A stretch of 64,000 bases of DNA from positions 4,148-68,147 of the forward strand of contig CALFSV010000119.1 in NCBI GenBank assembly GCA_937916485.1. Reading direction: 5' to 3'. Positions 26,342 through 34,705 of this stretch are shown here, piece by piece. Origin of the DNA: an uncultured Paracoccaceae bacterium. Lineage in GTDB: Bacteria > Pseudomonadota > Alphaproteobacteria > Rhodobacterales > Rhodobacteraceae. Position 1 is the stretch's first letter. Every line of letters begins with the position of its first letter. Position numbers and translations under genes: made by a program. The notes beneath the pieces are model-generated. The model was not told where the DNA came from. It worked only from the letters and a program-made list of their open reading frames with translations, and did no database searches.

Positions 26342-27334
26342 ATGCGCGAGATTACCCTGTCGAAGGCCGTCAACGAGGCGATTGCCGAAGAGATGCGCCG
26401 CGATCCATGTGTCTTTGTCATCGGCGAGGATGTGGCCGAGGCGGGCACCCCGTTCAAGGTGCTGTCCGGCCTGGTCGAAGAGTTCGGCACTGACCGGATC
26501 ATCGACACCCCGATCTCGGAGCCGGGCTTCATGGGCCTGGCGGTGGGCTCTGCGATGACGGGCATGCGCCCGATCGTCGACCTGATGTTTGGCGACTTCC
26601 TGTTCCTGGTCATGGACCAGTTGTGCAACCAGGCGGCCAAGACCCATTACATGTCGGGGGGCAAGTTGAGCGTGCCGCTGGTCCTGCGCACCAACCTGGG
26701 CGCCACCCGCCGTTCGGCCGCCCAGCATTCCCAGTCGCTGCATGCCCTGGTCGCCCATATCCCCGGCCTGAAGGTGGCGATGCCCTCCAGCGCCTATGAG
26801 GCCAAGGGCCTGATGAAGACGGCGATCCGGGACAACAACCCGGTGGTCATCTTCGAAGACAAGCTGATGTACCAGGACAAGGCAGGCGTGCCGGAAGAGG
26901 AGTATCTGATCCCCTTCGGTGTGGCCAACATCAAGCGGGAGGGGACCGACATCACCCTGATCGGAACCTCCTCGATGGTGCAGGTGGCCGAGAAGGCCGC
27001 CCTGATCCTGGAGGCCGAGGGCATCAGCGCCGAAGTGATCGACCCGCGCACCATCGTGCCGCTGGACGAGGCGACCTTGCTGGCCTCGGTCCGCAAGACC
27101 AGCCGCGCCATCGTCATCGACGAGGGCCATCAGAGCTATGGCATCACCGGCGAGATCGCCAGCCGCCTGAACGAGAAGGCCTTCTATCACCTTGATGCCC
27201 CGGTCTGCCGGATGGGGGCGATGGATGTGCCAGTCCCCTTCTCGCCCGCGCTTGAGGATCTGACGGTGCCGACGCCCGAAGGCGTGGCCGCTCTGGCCCG
27301 CCGTCTTGTGGCGGGGGAGATGCTTCATGGCTAA
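26342..27334 (+). CDS. Thiamine-diphosphate-dependent dehydrogenase E1 beta subunit (AcoB/PdhB type)
   Basis: The 330-residue protein has the typical E1beta start 'ITLSKAVNEAIAEEMRRDP' (in parts: LSKAVNEAIAEEM), 'VFVIGEDVAEAGTPFKV', 'RIIDTPISEPGFMGLAVG', 'TSRAIVIDEGHQSYGITGEI' (in parts: IVIDEGHQSYGITGEI) and a C-terminal 'RMGAMDVPVPFSPALED'. It starts 3 bases after E1alpha and overlaps the lipoyl-protein gene by 8 bases, so all three are translationally coupled. The Glu needed for cofactor activation (SEPGF region) is present, so E1 should be active. Confidence 0.92.
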   Translation: MREITLSKAVNEAIAEEMRRDPCVFVIGEDVAEAGTPFKVLSGLVEEFGTDRIIDTPISEPGFMGLAVGSAMTGMRPIVDLMFGDFLFLVMDQLCNQAAKTHYMSGGKLSVPLVLRTNLGATRRSAAQHSQSLHALVAHIPGLKVAMPSSAYEAKGLMKTAIRDNNPVVIFEDKLMYQDKAGVPEEEYLIPFGVANIKREGTDITLIGTSSMVQVAEKAALILEAEGISAEVIDPRTIVPLDEATLLASVRKTSRAIVIDEGHQSYGITGEIASRLNEKAFYHLDAPVCRMGAMDVPVPFSPALEDLTVPTPEGVAALARRLVAGEMLHG

Positions 27335-28466
27335 ACCACATGAGGTGATCATGCCCGCCCTCGGCATGGCCCAGGAGACCGGCATTCTGGTGCGCTGGCT
27401 GGTCGAGCCGGGGGCTGCGGTGACCAAGGGCAGCCCGCTGATCGAGGTGGAGACCGACAAGGCGGTTCAGGAGGTCGAGGCCCAGGCCGACGGCTTTCTG
27501 AGCGACCTGCGGGCCGGAGCTGGCGATGAGGTGCCGGTGGGCGAGGTCATAGGCCTGATCGTGGCTGCGGCCGGCGATGTGACCGAAGGCAGCGGGGCGG
27601 CAGAGGCTGAAGCTGAACCCGCCACGGCAACCAATGCTGCAGCACCAAATACGCAAGAAGAGACGTCCGTATCAACCAAAAGCGATACGAATATCAAATC
27701 AGCACATAATGATGCCATCCACCCCCTTGATCCCTCGGGCCGGATCCTGGCCTCGCCCAAGCTGCGCCGGATGGCCGATGACGCCGGACTCGACCTGGCG
27801 CTGCTGGTCGCCCATGGCCACCCCCAGCCCTATCATGCCGCCGATCTCGACCTGTTGCGCCAGCTGACCCAAGCGGCTGCAGAAGATCTGGCCGCTGATC
27901 TGGCCGCCGGTCCTGCTACAGGTCCTGCTGCGGGTGCAACCAGCGGTCCTGCCCTTGGCCATATCTCTGCCCGGGTGCCGGCCGCGCCCTGCGACGGCTT
28001 TCTGGCCCGGATGCGCGAGGACGCCGGGCTCGACCTGGCGCCCATGGCCCTTTGGGCCAGCTTTGCGGCTTCGGCGCTCCGGGCGGCGACAGCGCCCGAG
28101 AGCCCGCTGGTCGTGACGGCGGCTGTTCTGGGACCAGAGGGTTTTGCCCCCACGACGGCCCTGTCCAACCCGGACCTGGCCCGGCTGTCGGTCCAGCCCG
28201 AGGCCCCAGAGGGGGCCACCCCCAGTCTGATCCTGCGCGACCTGACCGCCAGCGCCCTGACCGGCCTGCGGCCCGCGAGTGGCCTGGCCGCCCCGGCGCT
28301 GACCCTGGCCCGCGACAGGAACGGGGGCAGGAACGGGGGCAGCGACGGCGACAGCCTGCTGGTGGCGCTGGACTACGCGGCCGACCAGCTGGACGAGGAC
28401 GCGGCCCTGGCCGTCATCACCGGCCTGGCCGCCCGCCTTGCCGACCCCCTCACCTATCTCGTATGA
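27327..28466 (+). CDS. E2-like lipoyl protein with degenerate acyltransferase domain
   Basis: ATG 27327 is preceded by GGGGGAGA and overlaps E1beta; product 379 residues. Residues 1-80 are a biotinyl/lipoyl domain with the lipoyl-Lys at 45 (VETDKAVQEV). A linker follows, then a peripheral-subunit-binding domain (ILASPKLRRMADDAGLDL). The C-terminal 200 residues are Ala/Leu-rich and align only loosely with the E2 catalytic domain. Where E2 enzymes have D-H-R-x-x-D-G this protein reads LDYAADQLDEDA, so the catalytic His and the DG are missing. It can probably bind E1 and carry a lipoyl-bound intermediate but not transfer it to CoA. No E3 gene lies nearby. Confidence 0.82.
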   Translation: MAKPHEVIMPALGMAQETGILVRWLVEPGAAVTKGSPLIEVETDKAVQEVEAQADGFLSDLRAGAGDEVPVGEVIGLIVAAAGDVTEGSGAAEAEAEPATATNAAAPNTQEETSVSTKSDTNIKSAHNDAIHPLDPSGRILASPKLRRMADDAGLDLALLVAHGHPQPYHAADLDLLRQLTQAAAEDLAADLAAGPATGPAAGATSGPALGHISARVPAAPCDGFLARMREDAGLDLAPMALWASFAASALRAATAPESPLVVTAAVLGPEGFAPTTALSNPDLARLSVQPEAPEGATPSLILRDLTASALTGLRPASGLAAPALTLARDRNGGRNGGSDGDSLLVALDYAADQLDEDAALAVITGLAARLADPLTYLV

Positions 28467-28526
28467 GCCACCCATCTCACCCATTCCGTCCGAACTGAAC
28501 ACGGCAGAGCCAAACCGGAGCGCCCC

Positions 28527-29975
28527 ATGACCCAACAGAGCCCGATCCTGCACACCGATCTCTACATCGACGGCGCCTGGCGTCCGGGGGCCGAGGGGGT
28601 GCGCTTTGACGTGCTCAACCCCGCCACCGAAGAGGTTCTGGCCTCGGTCGCCTCGGCCGAGATCGCCGATGCACAGGATGCGCTGGACGCCGCTGCCGCC
28701 GCCGCCCCGGCCTGGGCCGCCAGGACGCCCCGCGACCGGTCCAACATCCTGCGCCGCGCCTTTGAACTGATGTCCGCCCGCCTGCCCGAGTTTGCCCGGC
28801 TGATCACCCTGGAGAACGGCAAGGCCCGCGGCGATGCCATGGGCGAGGCGACCTATGCCGCCGAATTCTTCCGCTGGTTCTCGGAAGAGGCGGTGCGGGT
28901 CGAGGGGATGATCGCCCATGCCCCGGCCTCGGGCGCGCGGATCCTGGTGCAGCACAAGCCTGCCGGCATCGCCGTGCTGATCACGCCGTGGAACTATCCC
29001 GCCGCCATGGCCACCCGCAAGATCGCCCCGGCCCTGGCCGCAGGTTGCCCCGTCATCCTCAAGCCCGCCTCGGAAACCCCGCTCACCATGCTGGCGTTGA
29101 TGCCGCTTCTGGAAGAGGCCGGGGTGCCCAAGGGCATCGTCCAGGTCCTGCCCTCGCGCAAGACCGGGCCGCTGGTCGATCACCTGCTGCATGATCCCCG
29201 GGTCCGGGTCGTCAGCTTTACCGGCTCTACCAATGTCGGCCGGACCCTGCTGCGCGCCGCCGCCGACCAGGTCCTCAAGCCCGCGATGGAGCTGGGTGGC
29301 AACGCCCCCCTCATCGTCTTTGAGGACGCCGATCTCGATGTCGCCGTCACAGGCGCCATGCAGGCCAAGATGCGCAACCTTGGCGAGGCCTGCACCGCCG
29401 CCAACCGCTTTTACGTCCATGCCGATGTGGCCGAGGCCTTTGCCGAAAAGTTCACCGCCGCCATGGCCGCCCTCAAGATGGGCAACGGCCTGGACGAGAC
29501 CGTCGATGTCGGACCCCTCGTCAATGCCGACACCCGCGACAAGGTTGCCGCCTTTGTCGAGGATGCCGTCGCCAAGGGGGCAAAGGTCCTGCTGGGTGGC
29601 ACCACCCCCAACGGACCGGGCTTCTTCTACCCCCCAACCGTCATGGTCGACGTCCCCGAAACCGCCGCCTGCGTCAACGACGAGATCTTCGGACCCGTCG
29701 CCGCCATCCAGACCTTCACCGACCAGGACGACGTCATCACCCGCGCAAACAACACCGAATACGGCCTCGTCGCCTACGTCTTTACCCAAAACCTCGCACG
29801 AGGCCTCAAGGTTTGCGAAGCCCTCGACTACGGAATGACAGGCCTCAACAGAGGCCTCGTCTCAGACCCCGCAGCACCCTTCGGAGGAACAAAACAATCA
29901 GGCCTCGGTAGAGAAGGCGGGCACGAAGGCATCAAAGAGTTCACCGAAACTCAATACATAGCCGTACAATGGTAA
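28527..29975 (+). CDS. Aldehyde dehydrogenase, succinate-semialdehyde dehydrogenase type
   Basis: The 482-residue NAD(P)-dependent dehydrogenase has Asn in TPWNYPAAM, the nucleotide loop FTGSTNVGRTL, general-base Glu255 (MELGGNAP) and nucleophile Cys289 (GEACTAANRF). Length and 'GEACTAANR' match GabD-like semialdehyde dehydrogenases. It starts 60 bases after the lipoyl-protein gene and probably oxidises an aldehyde product of this pathway. Codon use changes sharply at the 3' end: 24 of the last 61 codons end in A, against about 3 of the first 64. The protein sequence stays normal to the end. Confidence 0.9.
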   Translation: MTQQSPILHTDLYIDGAWRPGAEGVRFDVLNPATEEVLASVASAEIADAQDALDAAAAAAPAWAARTPRDRSNILRRAFELMSARLPEFARLITLENGKARGDAMGEATYAAEFFRWFSEEAVRVEGMIAHAPASGARILVQHKPAGIAVLITPWNYPAAMATRKIAPALAAGCPVILKPASETPLTMLALMPLLEEAGVPKGIVQVLPSRKTGPLVDHLLHDPRVRVVSFTGSTNVGRTLLRAAADQVLKPAMELGGNAPLIVFEDADLDVAVTGAMQAKMRNLGEACTAANRFYVHADVAEAFAEKFTAAMAALKMGNGLDETVDVGPLVNADTRDKVAAFVEDAVAKGAKVLLGGTTPNGPGFFYPPTVMVDVPETAACVNDEIFGPVAAIQTFTDQDDVITRANNTEYGLVAYVFTQNLARGLKVCEALDYGMTGLNRGLVSDPAAPFGGTKQSGLGREGGHEGIKEFTETQYIAVQW

Positions 29976-30050
29976 AACTCAGTTTGACCAAGCACAGTCC
30001 CGAAGGATAGGTCAGGGCGGAAACGCCACGTCAAACCCTTGGGAGCTGAT

Positions 30051-30725
30051 ATGATAGAGCCTGGGCCGGCCATCGACCTTGTCATCTTTGATTGCGACGG
30101 TGTCTTGGTCGACAGCGAGGGCCTGAGCGCGCAGGTCCTGTTGTCGGAGCTGACCGACCTTGGTCTTGACCTTGATTTTGATTACTTTTGCGCGAACTTT
30201 CTTGGGCGCAGCTTTCCGACTGTCGCCCAGGATATTCGCCGGTCATTCGATATCATTCTGCCTGATACCTTTGAACAGACGTATCGTGCCCGACTGCTGA
30301 CCGCATTCGAGGCCGGGCTTGCGCCCACGGCGGGCGTTGTCGACATGGTGGGCAAGCTGGCCGTTCCCTACTGCGTTGCGACCAGCAGCAGCCCGCAACG
30401 GGCCAACAACTCGCTTCGGATTGTGGGGCTTGGTGGGCCGTTCGGGGCGAATGTCTTTACCGCCTCGGAAGTGGCGCGGGGCAAACCTGCGCCGGATCTG
30501 TTCCTGCATGCCGCCGGGCGGATGGGGGTGGCTCCGGCCCGCTGCCTTGTCATTGAAGACAGCCTGCCCGGCATTGCCGCTGCCGTCGCCGCCGACATGC
30601 CGGTCCTGCGCTATACGGGCGGTGCGCATTTACGCGACAGGGTTCTAAGACACCCCCCGGAGGTCAGAACTTTTGACAACTGGGCAGAGTTGTTCGTACT
30701 TGTCCCTTCATTGCAGGGGCGCTGA
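30051..30725 (+). CDS. HAD-superfamily phosphatase/phosphomutase
   Basis: ATG 30051 (GGGAGCT upstream) gives 224 residues; a TTG at 30039 would add 4. HAD motif I is VIFDCDGVLVDSE, with Asp nucleophile and acid Asp two later. Motif II is the Ser/Thr in VATSSSP, motif III the Lys in GKPAPDLFLHAA, and motif IV ED in VIEDSLPGIAAAVAAD. The helical cap follows motif I, as in beta-phosphoglucomutase and phosphoglycolate-phosphatase relatives. The substrate is a small phosphorylated compound. It lies 10 bases before the SorC-type regulator gene, an arrangement common in polyol/sugar operons. Confidence 0.87.
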   Translation: MIEPGPAIDLVIFDCDGVLVDSEGLSAQVLLSELTDLGLDLDFDYFCANFLGRSFPTVAQDIRRSFDIILPDTFEQTYRARLLTAFEAGLAPTAGVVDMVGKLAVPYCVATSSSPQRANNSLRIVGLGGPFGANVFTASEVARGKPAPDLFLHAAGRMGVAPARCLVIEDSLPGIAAAVAADMPVLRYTGGAHLRDRVLRHPPEVRTFDNWAELFVLVPSLQGR

Positions 30726-30735
30726 AGGGGGCGGA

Positions 30736-31698
30736 ATGGCCAAGGGCGGACAGACAGCAGCAGACACTGGGCGACTCGACGACGCGGCCCGGGCGGGGTG
30801 GCTATATTACGTCGCCGGCAATACGCAGGATGAGATTGCCCGCAAACTTGGTGTTTCGCGACAGTCTGCCCAGCGCCTTGTCTCGCTTGCCGTCAGTGAG
30901 CGACTGGTCAAGGTGCGCCTCGATCACCCGATTGCGCGCTGCATGGAACTTGGCCAGGCTTTGACTGAGAAGTACAAACTGACCTCTTGCGAAATTGTCC
31001 CAAGCGACCCCGACGCCCCGGCCCTTCTGACGGGCATCGCGATTGCCGGAGCGACCTCGATGGAGCGTTGGCTGAAGGAGCCCGATCCAAAGATCATCGG
31101 GATTGGCACAGGCCGTGCCCTGCGGGCCTGTATTGAGTATCTGCCGCAAATGTCCTGCCCACAGCATCGTATCGTATCCCGCCTTGGCAACATGATGTCG
31201 GACGGGTCCGCGACGCCTTACAACGTGGTTATCCGTATGGCAGAGCGGGTGGGAGCAAGGCATTATCCAATGCCACTTCCGGTCTTTGCCAGTTCGGTCG
31301 AAGAGCTGCGCATCCTGCACAATCAGGAACCTGTGCGAAATTCGCTCGACCTTTGTGCCCGGGCCGACGTGACCTACGTCGGCATCGGCCAAATGGATAC
31401 CTCGGCCCCCTTGATGCTGGATGGTTTCATGACCTCGGACGAAGTGCGGCTGTTGCGGGACAACAATGTCGTGGGTGAAATCACAAGCTGGGCCTATGAC
31501 GCCAATGGCAAGGTTCTAGCAGGTGGCATCAACGAGCGGGTCGCCTCAGCCCCGTTGCAACCTGCCGATGACCGTCCGATGATCGGCATCGGGTCGGGCG
31601 AGGCCAAGGTTCCTGCGTTTCTGGGCGCGCTGCGGGGTCGGTTGATCAACGGTGTGATCACCAATGAATCGACCGCCGCCCTTATTCTTGCGGCCTGA
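30736..31698 (+). CDS. SorC/DeoR-type sugar-binding transcriptional regulator
   Basis: ATG 30736 with GGGGGCGG upstream gives 320 residues. The N-terminal helix-turn-helix is 'LYYVAGNTQDEIARKLGVSRQSAQRLV' (in parts: AGNTQDEIARKLGVSR), typical of SorC regulators. The C-terminal effector domain has 'IGIGTGRALRACIEYLP', 'ADVTYVGIGQMD', 'VVGEITSWAYDANGKV' and 'IGIGSGEAKVPAFLGALRGRLINGVITNE' (in parts: GEAKVPAFLGALRGRLING). Effectors are sugar phosphates or polyols in known members. It likely controls the HAD gene or the upstream cluster. No gene follows closely, so the operon ends here. Confidence 0.88.
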   Translation: MAKGGQTAADTGRLDDAARAGWLYYVAGNTQDEIARKLGVSRQSAQRLVSLAVSERLVKVRLDHPIARCMELGQALTEKYKLTSCEIVPSDPDAPALLTGIAIAGATSMERWLKEPDPKIIGIGTGRALRACIEYLPQMSCPQHRIVSRLGNMMSDGSATPYNVVIRMAERVGARHYPMPLPVFASSVEELRILHNQEPVRNSLDLCARADVTYVGIGQMDTSAPLMLDGFMTSDEVRLLRDNNVVGEITSWAYDANGKVLAGGINERVASAPLQPADDRPMIGIGSGEAKVPAFLGALRGRLINGVITNESTAALILAA

Positions 31699-31770
31699 AG
31701 GCGCCCAACTCCACTGGTCTGATTGGACCATAAGCCTCGCGAAAACCGGAATAGCCCGCGCCAAATGCCC

Positions 31771-31808
31771 TATTTGGTACCGTTTTGCTGCAAAAACGCC
31801 CCCAAACA
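31771..31808. promoter_or_regulatory. Imperfect palindromes before the second lacI gene
   Basis: CCAAAT (31771-31776) and ATTTGG (31782-31787) form an interrupted palindrome. CGTTTTGC-T-GCAAAAACG (31791-31808) is an odd-centred one with a single extra A. Either could bind a regulator. Neither matches the GCAAnCGnTTGC operators seen elsewhere in the region. Confidence 0.3.
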
Positions 31809-31880
31809 AGGTTTTCGCATCCAATGAATTGCGTCTCGTGTCAGTCGCATTTAGGGCTGGAAATGTGAAAAGGTGTTCGA

Positions 31881-32915
31881 ATGAAGAAAAGCGCGCCCAC
31901 CCTTAAAGACATTGCCCGCGAGACGGGTGTGCATGTTTCGACAGTGTCCCGGGCACTGAACCCCAGCACGCGAACATCGATCACCGATGACGTGGTGAAA
32001 AAGATCAAGGACGCCGCGGAACAGCTTGGCTATCGGCCAAACCGCGTTGCGGCTGGGTTGCGGACAAGCCGGACCATGACTGTCGGCCTCATGATACCCG
32101 ACATCACAAACTCGATCTTTCCGCCGATCCTGCGGGGGCTGGAAAGCGCGCTTGAGCCTATGGGCTACGCGGTCATCATGGTGAACACCGATAGCCTGAC
32201 CTCGCGGGAACATGCGTTGGTCGACGTCCTTCGAGAGCGCGGTGTTGATGGTATCATCCACGCCGCCGTCTTGCGCGATGACCCCAAGATCCGGGCCGTT
32301 GCGGAAGATGGTACGCCACTCGTGACGGTGAACCGGCGGATCGAGAATTCGGGCATCCCGGCCGTCGTCAATGACGATGCCATGGGGGTGCGGCTGATGC
32401 TGAACCACCTTTATGAAAAGGGTCATCGCCGGATTGCCCATATTGCCGGACCGCTGATGCTGTCGACAGGTGAGATCCGACTTCGGGCCTTTCGAGAGAT
32501 CGGTGCGGAACTGGGCCTTGATCTGCCCGATCAGGCCATCGCTACCGCCGACCGCTTTGATGAGGCCGAGGGCGAGCGTTGCGCTGCGGAACTTCTTGAG
32601 AGTGGCTGGAACCCGACGGCCCTGCTTTGTGCCAACGACCGTCTGGCCCTTGGTGCAATTTCAGTCCTGCGGGCGCGCGGCATTGCCTGCCCTGGCGAGG
32701 TTTCGGTCACCGGTTTCAACGACATGCCTTTCCTCGACATGATCGAGCCAAAGTTGACAACCATCCGCATTCAGCAATTCGAAGTCGGTCGGGTGAGCGG
32801 TGAAACCCTGCTGCGCATGATCCTTGACGACAGCGCCGAGATTGCCGAAGTTACCACATTGCCTGTCACTCTTGTTGAGCGCGATAGCGTCGCCCCTCCG
32901 CCCGGACACTCCTGA
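31881..32915 (+). CDS. LacI-family transcriptional repressor (second copy)
   Basis: The 344-residue regulator is very similar to the one at 16633-17661. They share VHVSTVSRALNP in the recognition-helix region, LGYRPNR and AAGLRT in the hinge, and long identical runs in the effector domain (MVNTDSL, VDVLRERGVDGIIHAAVLRDDPK in parts: VLRERGVDGIIHAAVLRDD). The DNA-reading residues are identical, so both should read the same operator, while the effector domains differ more. It overlaps the MFS gene by one base. Recent duplication or joint acquisition would explain the pair. Confidence 0.9.
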   Translation: MKKSAPTLKDIARETGVHVSTVSRALNPSTRTSITDDVVKKIKDAAEQLGYRPNRVAAGLRTSRTMTVGLMIPDITNSIFPPILRGLESALEPMGYAVIMVNTDSLTSREHALVDVLRERGVDGIIHAAVLRDDPKIRAVAEDGTPLVTVNRRIENSGIPAVVNDDAMGVRLMLNHLYEKGHRRIAHIAGPLMLSTGEIRLRAFREIGAELGLDLPDQAIATADRFDEAEGERCAAELLESGWNPTALLCANDRLALGAISVLRARGIACPGEVSVTGFNDMPFLDMIEPKLTTIRIQQFEVGRVSGETLLRMILDDSAEIAEVTTLPVTLVERDSVAPPPGHS

Positions 32916-34108
32916 TGACCACTGCACGACCCGCCGCCAATGATGCGGCCTACCTGGTGGTCCTGGCGATCAGCCTGTGCCACCTGCTGAATGACGTCAT
33001 GCAGTCGCTGGTGTCAGCGATCTATCCCCTGCTTCAGGAAGAGTTCCTGTTGGAATTCTGGCAAATCGGCCTTCTGACCTTTGCCTTTCAGTTCACGGCC
33101 TCGGTCCTGCAACCGGGGATCGGGCTTTATACTGACAAGCATCCGCTGCCCCAATCGCTATCCTTCGGCATGGGATCAACGTTGATTGGCCTGTTCCTGT
33201 TGGCACGCGGCGACAGTTATGGCTGGCTGGTCGCCGGAGCGGTGATGATCGGGATCGGCTCTGCCGTGTTTCACCCCGAAGCGTCGCGAGTTGCACGGCT
33301 CGCCTCAGGTGGCCGCTACGGCCTTGCCCAATCGGTGTTTCAGGTTGGCGGCAACCTTGGCACGGCGATCGGGCCGCTGCTGGCCGCCTTCATTGTTGTC
33401 CCGCTTGGGCGACCGAGTATCGTCTGGTTTTCGCTGGTGGCCCTGTTGGGCATGGGCATCCTTTGGCGGGTCGGGCGTTGGTACGACAGGTACCGCAGGT
33501 CCGGCACCGGGCGGCGCGGGGCATCGACGCCGCACAATCTGTCGCCCGCACGGGTACGGGTGGCGGTGGGCGTCCTGATCATGCTGGTGTTTTCCAAGTT
33601 CGTTTACACCTCCAGCATTTCAAGCTTTTACACCTTCTACGTGATCGAAAAGTTTGACCTGACGACCCAGCAATCGCAGGTCATGTTGTTCGTGTTTCTG
33701 GGTGCCATGGCTCTTGGCGTCTTGCTCGGCGGCCCGTTCGGGGACCGGTTCGGCCCGTTGACGGTCATCTGGGTCTCGATCCTCGGGGTGCTGCCGTTCA
33801 CCCTGTTGCTGCCCTATGCCAACCTGCCTGTCACCATCGTCCTTTCGGTAATCATCGGCATCGTGATCTCGGCTGCATTCCCCGCCATCTTGGTGTTCGT
33901 GCAGGAATTGATGCCGGGTCGGATTGGCCTTGTGAATGGGCTTTTCTTCGGGCTTGCCTTTGGGCTGGGCGGTATCTCGGCGGCAATTCTGGGCGTCGTG
34001 GCCGACTATAAGGGCCTCAGCTTTGTCTATCTGATCTGCTCTTACCTGCCGTTGCTTGGCCTTCTGACGATCCTTTTGCCCCGCGAAAATGAGATGGCGG
34101 CGGGCTAG
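32915..34108 (+). CDS. MFS transporter, Fsr (fosmidomycin-resistance-like) family
   Basis: The 397-residue, twelve-segment transporter has the Fsr-type start 'SLCHLLNDVMQSLVSAIYPLLQEEF' (in parts: CHLLNDVMQSLVSAIYPLL), 'AVFHPEASRVARLASGGRYGLAQSVFQVGGNLGTAIGPLL' (in parts: VFHPEASRVARLASGG, SVFQVGGNLGTAIGP) and 'GGPFGDRFG' (motif A-like loop). Family members export small drugs or metabolites. Its ATG overlaps the lacI stop, so it is co-expressed with the repressor and probably moves a substrate or a toxic intermediate of the pathway. Confidence 0.87.
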   Translation: MTTARPAANDAAYLVVLAISLCHLLNDVMQSLVSAIYPLLQEEFLLEFWQIGLLTFAFQFTASVLQPGIGLYTDKHPLPQSLSFGMGSTLIGLFLLARGDSYGWLVAGAVMIGIGSAVFHPEASRVARLASGGRYGLAQSVFQVGGNLGTAIGPLLAAFIVVPLGRPSIVWFSLVALLGMGILWRVGRWYDRYRRSGTGRRGASTPHNLSPARVRVAVGVLIMLVFSKFVYTSSISSFYTFYVIEKFDLTTQQSQVMLFVFLGAMALGVLLGGPFGDRFGPLTVIWVSILGVLPFTLLLPYANLPVTIVLSVIIGIVISAAFPAILVFVQELMPGRIGLVNGLFFGLAFGLGGISAAILGVVADYKGLSFVYLICSYLPLLGLLTILLPRENEMAAG

Positions 34109-34143
34109 GGTCCGGGGCCGACGATGCCGGGAGGCCAATCTGG

Positions 34144-34155
34144 TGCAATCGTTCG
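34144..34155. promoter_or_regulatory. Weak LacI-type operator-like site before the molybdenum hydroxylase
   Basis: GCAATCGTTCGC differs at two positions from GCAATCGATTGC. A possible -35 TTGCCA (34164-34169) follows, with CATGTT 17 bases on. If functional it would add the hydroxylase to the same regulon. Confidence 0.3.
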
Positions 34156-34234
34156 CATAATGCTTGCCAGTCGCAACATACCGAGACATGTTGGCGGATA
34201 ACAACGGCTCTGGCCGATTGAGGATGCTGACCTG

Positions 34235-34705
34235 ATGATCTCCTTCACGCTTAACGGAAAAACGGTCCAGGTGGACAGGTCCGGGGATGTTCCCTTGCTT
34301 TATGCCCTGCGGTCAGACCTTGGCCGGATGGCGACCCGCTTCGGCTGCGGACAAGAGCAGTGCGGGGCCTGCGTGGTCCTCGTCTCAGGCACCCCGCGCT
34401 ATGCCTGCACCCTTCCGCTGTCAGATGTAGAGGGCGCCACGGTCGCCACCGCCGACGGGTTGGCCGACGACAGGATCGGCACGGCCCTTATCCATGCTTT
34501 CGAGGCCGAGAATGCGGGGCAATGCGGTTATTGCCTGTCCGGCATCCTGATGCGTGCAACTGCTTTGCTAACTGAAAATCCTGCGCCGACGGACGATCAG
34601 ATCGCCGAGGCGCTCGAAGATCATCTGTGCCGCTGCGGCGCGCATCCGGGCATCATCAAAGGTATTTCGCGGGCGGCCCGAACCCTGACGGAGGGCGCGC
34701 GATGA
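34235..34705 (+). CDS. Molybdenum hydroxylase small subunit, 2x[2Fe-2S] (IorA/NicA type)
   Basis: The 156-residue protein has an N-terminal plant-type ferredoxin domain with Cys ligands in 'GCGQEQCGACVVL ... YACTLPL'. The C-terminal helical [2Fe-2S] domain has 'GQCGYCLSGILM' and 'HLCRCGAHPGI'. Length and layout match the small subunit of two-subunit hydroxylases such as isoquinoline 1-oxidoreductase and nicotinate dehydrogenase. It passes electrons from the Mo site to an outside acceptor. It overlaps the large-subunit gene by 4 bases. Confidence 0.9.
   Translation: MISFTLNGKTVQVDRSGDVPLLYALRSDLGRMATRFGCGQEQCGACVVLVSGTPRYACTLPLSDVEGATVATADGLADDRIGTALIHAFEAENAGQCGYCLSGILMRATALLTENPAPTDDQIAEALEDHLCRCGAHPGIIKGISRAARTLTEGAR

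Noticed and set aside
27699..29789. A 696-codon open frame on the minus strand across the E2-like and aldehyde dehydrogenase genes
   Set aside because: It is antisense to two clear genes, Gly/Asp-rich with no family motif, and results from the C-rich third positions of the plus-strand genes.
22672..29975. Naming the region a nicotine degradation cluster
   Set aside because: Only the hydrolase fold, the dehydrogenase type and the Mo hydroxylase type fit; nicotine oxidase, amine oxidase and pyridine-ring genes are not present in the window.
23808..29975. Reading the skew flip as the chromosome's own replication terminus
   Set aside because: Flanking genes do not show opposite lasting skew in a way I can verify by eye, and no dif-like site was recognised.
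31771..31808. Using the palindromes before the second lacI as further copies of the common operator
   Set aside because: Neither has the GCAAnCGnTTGC core.
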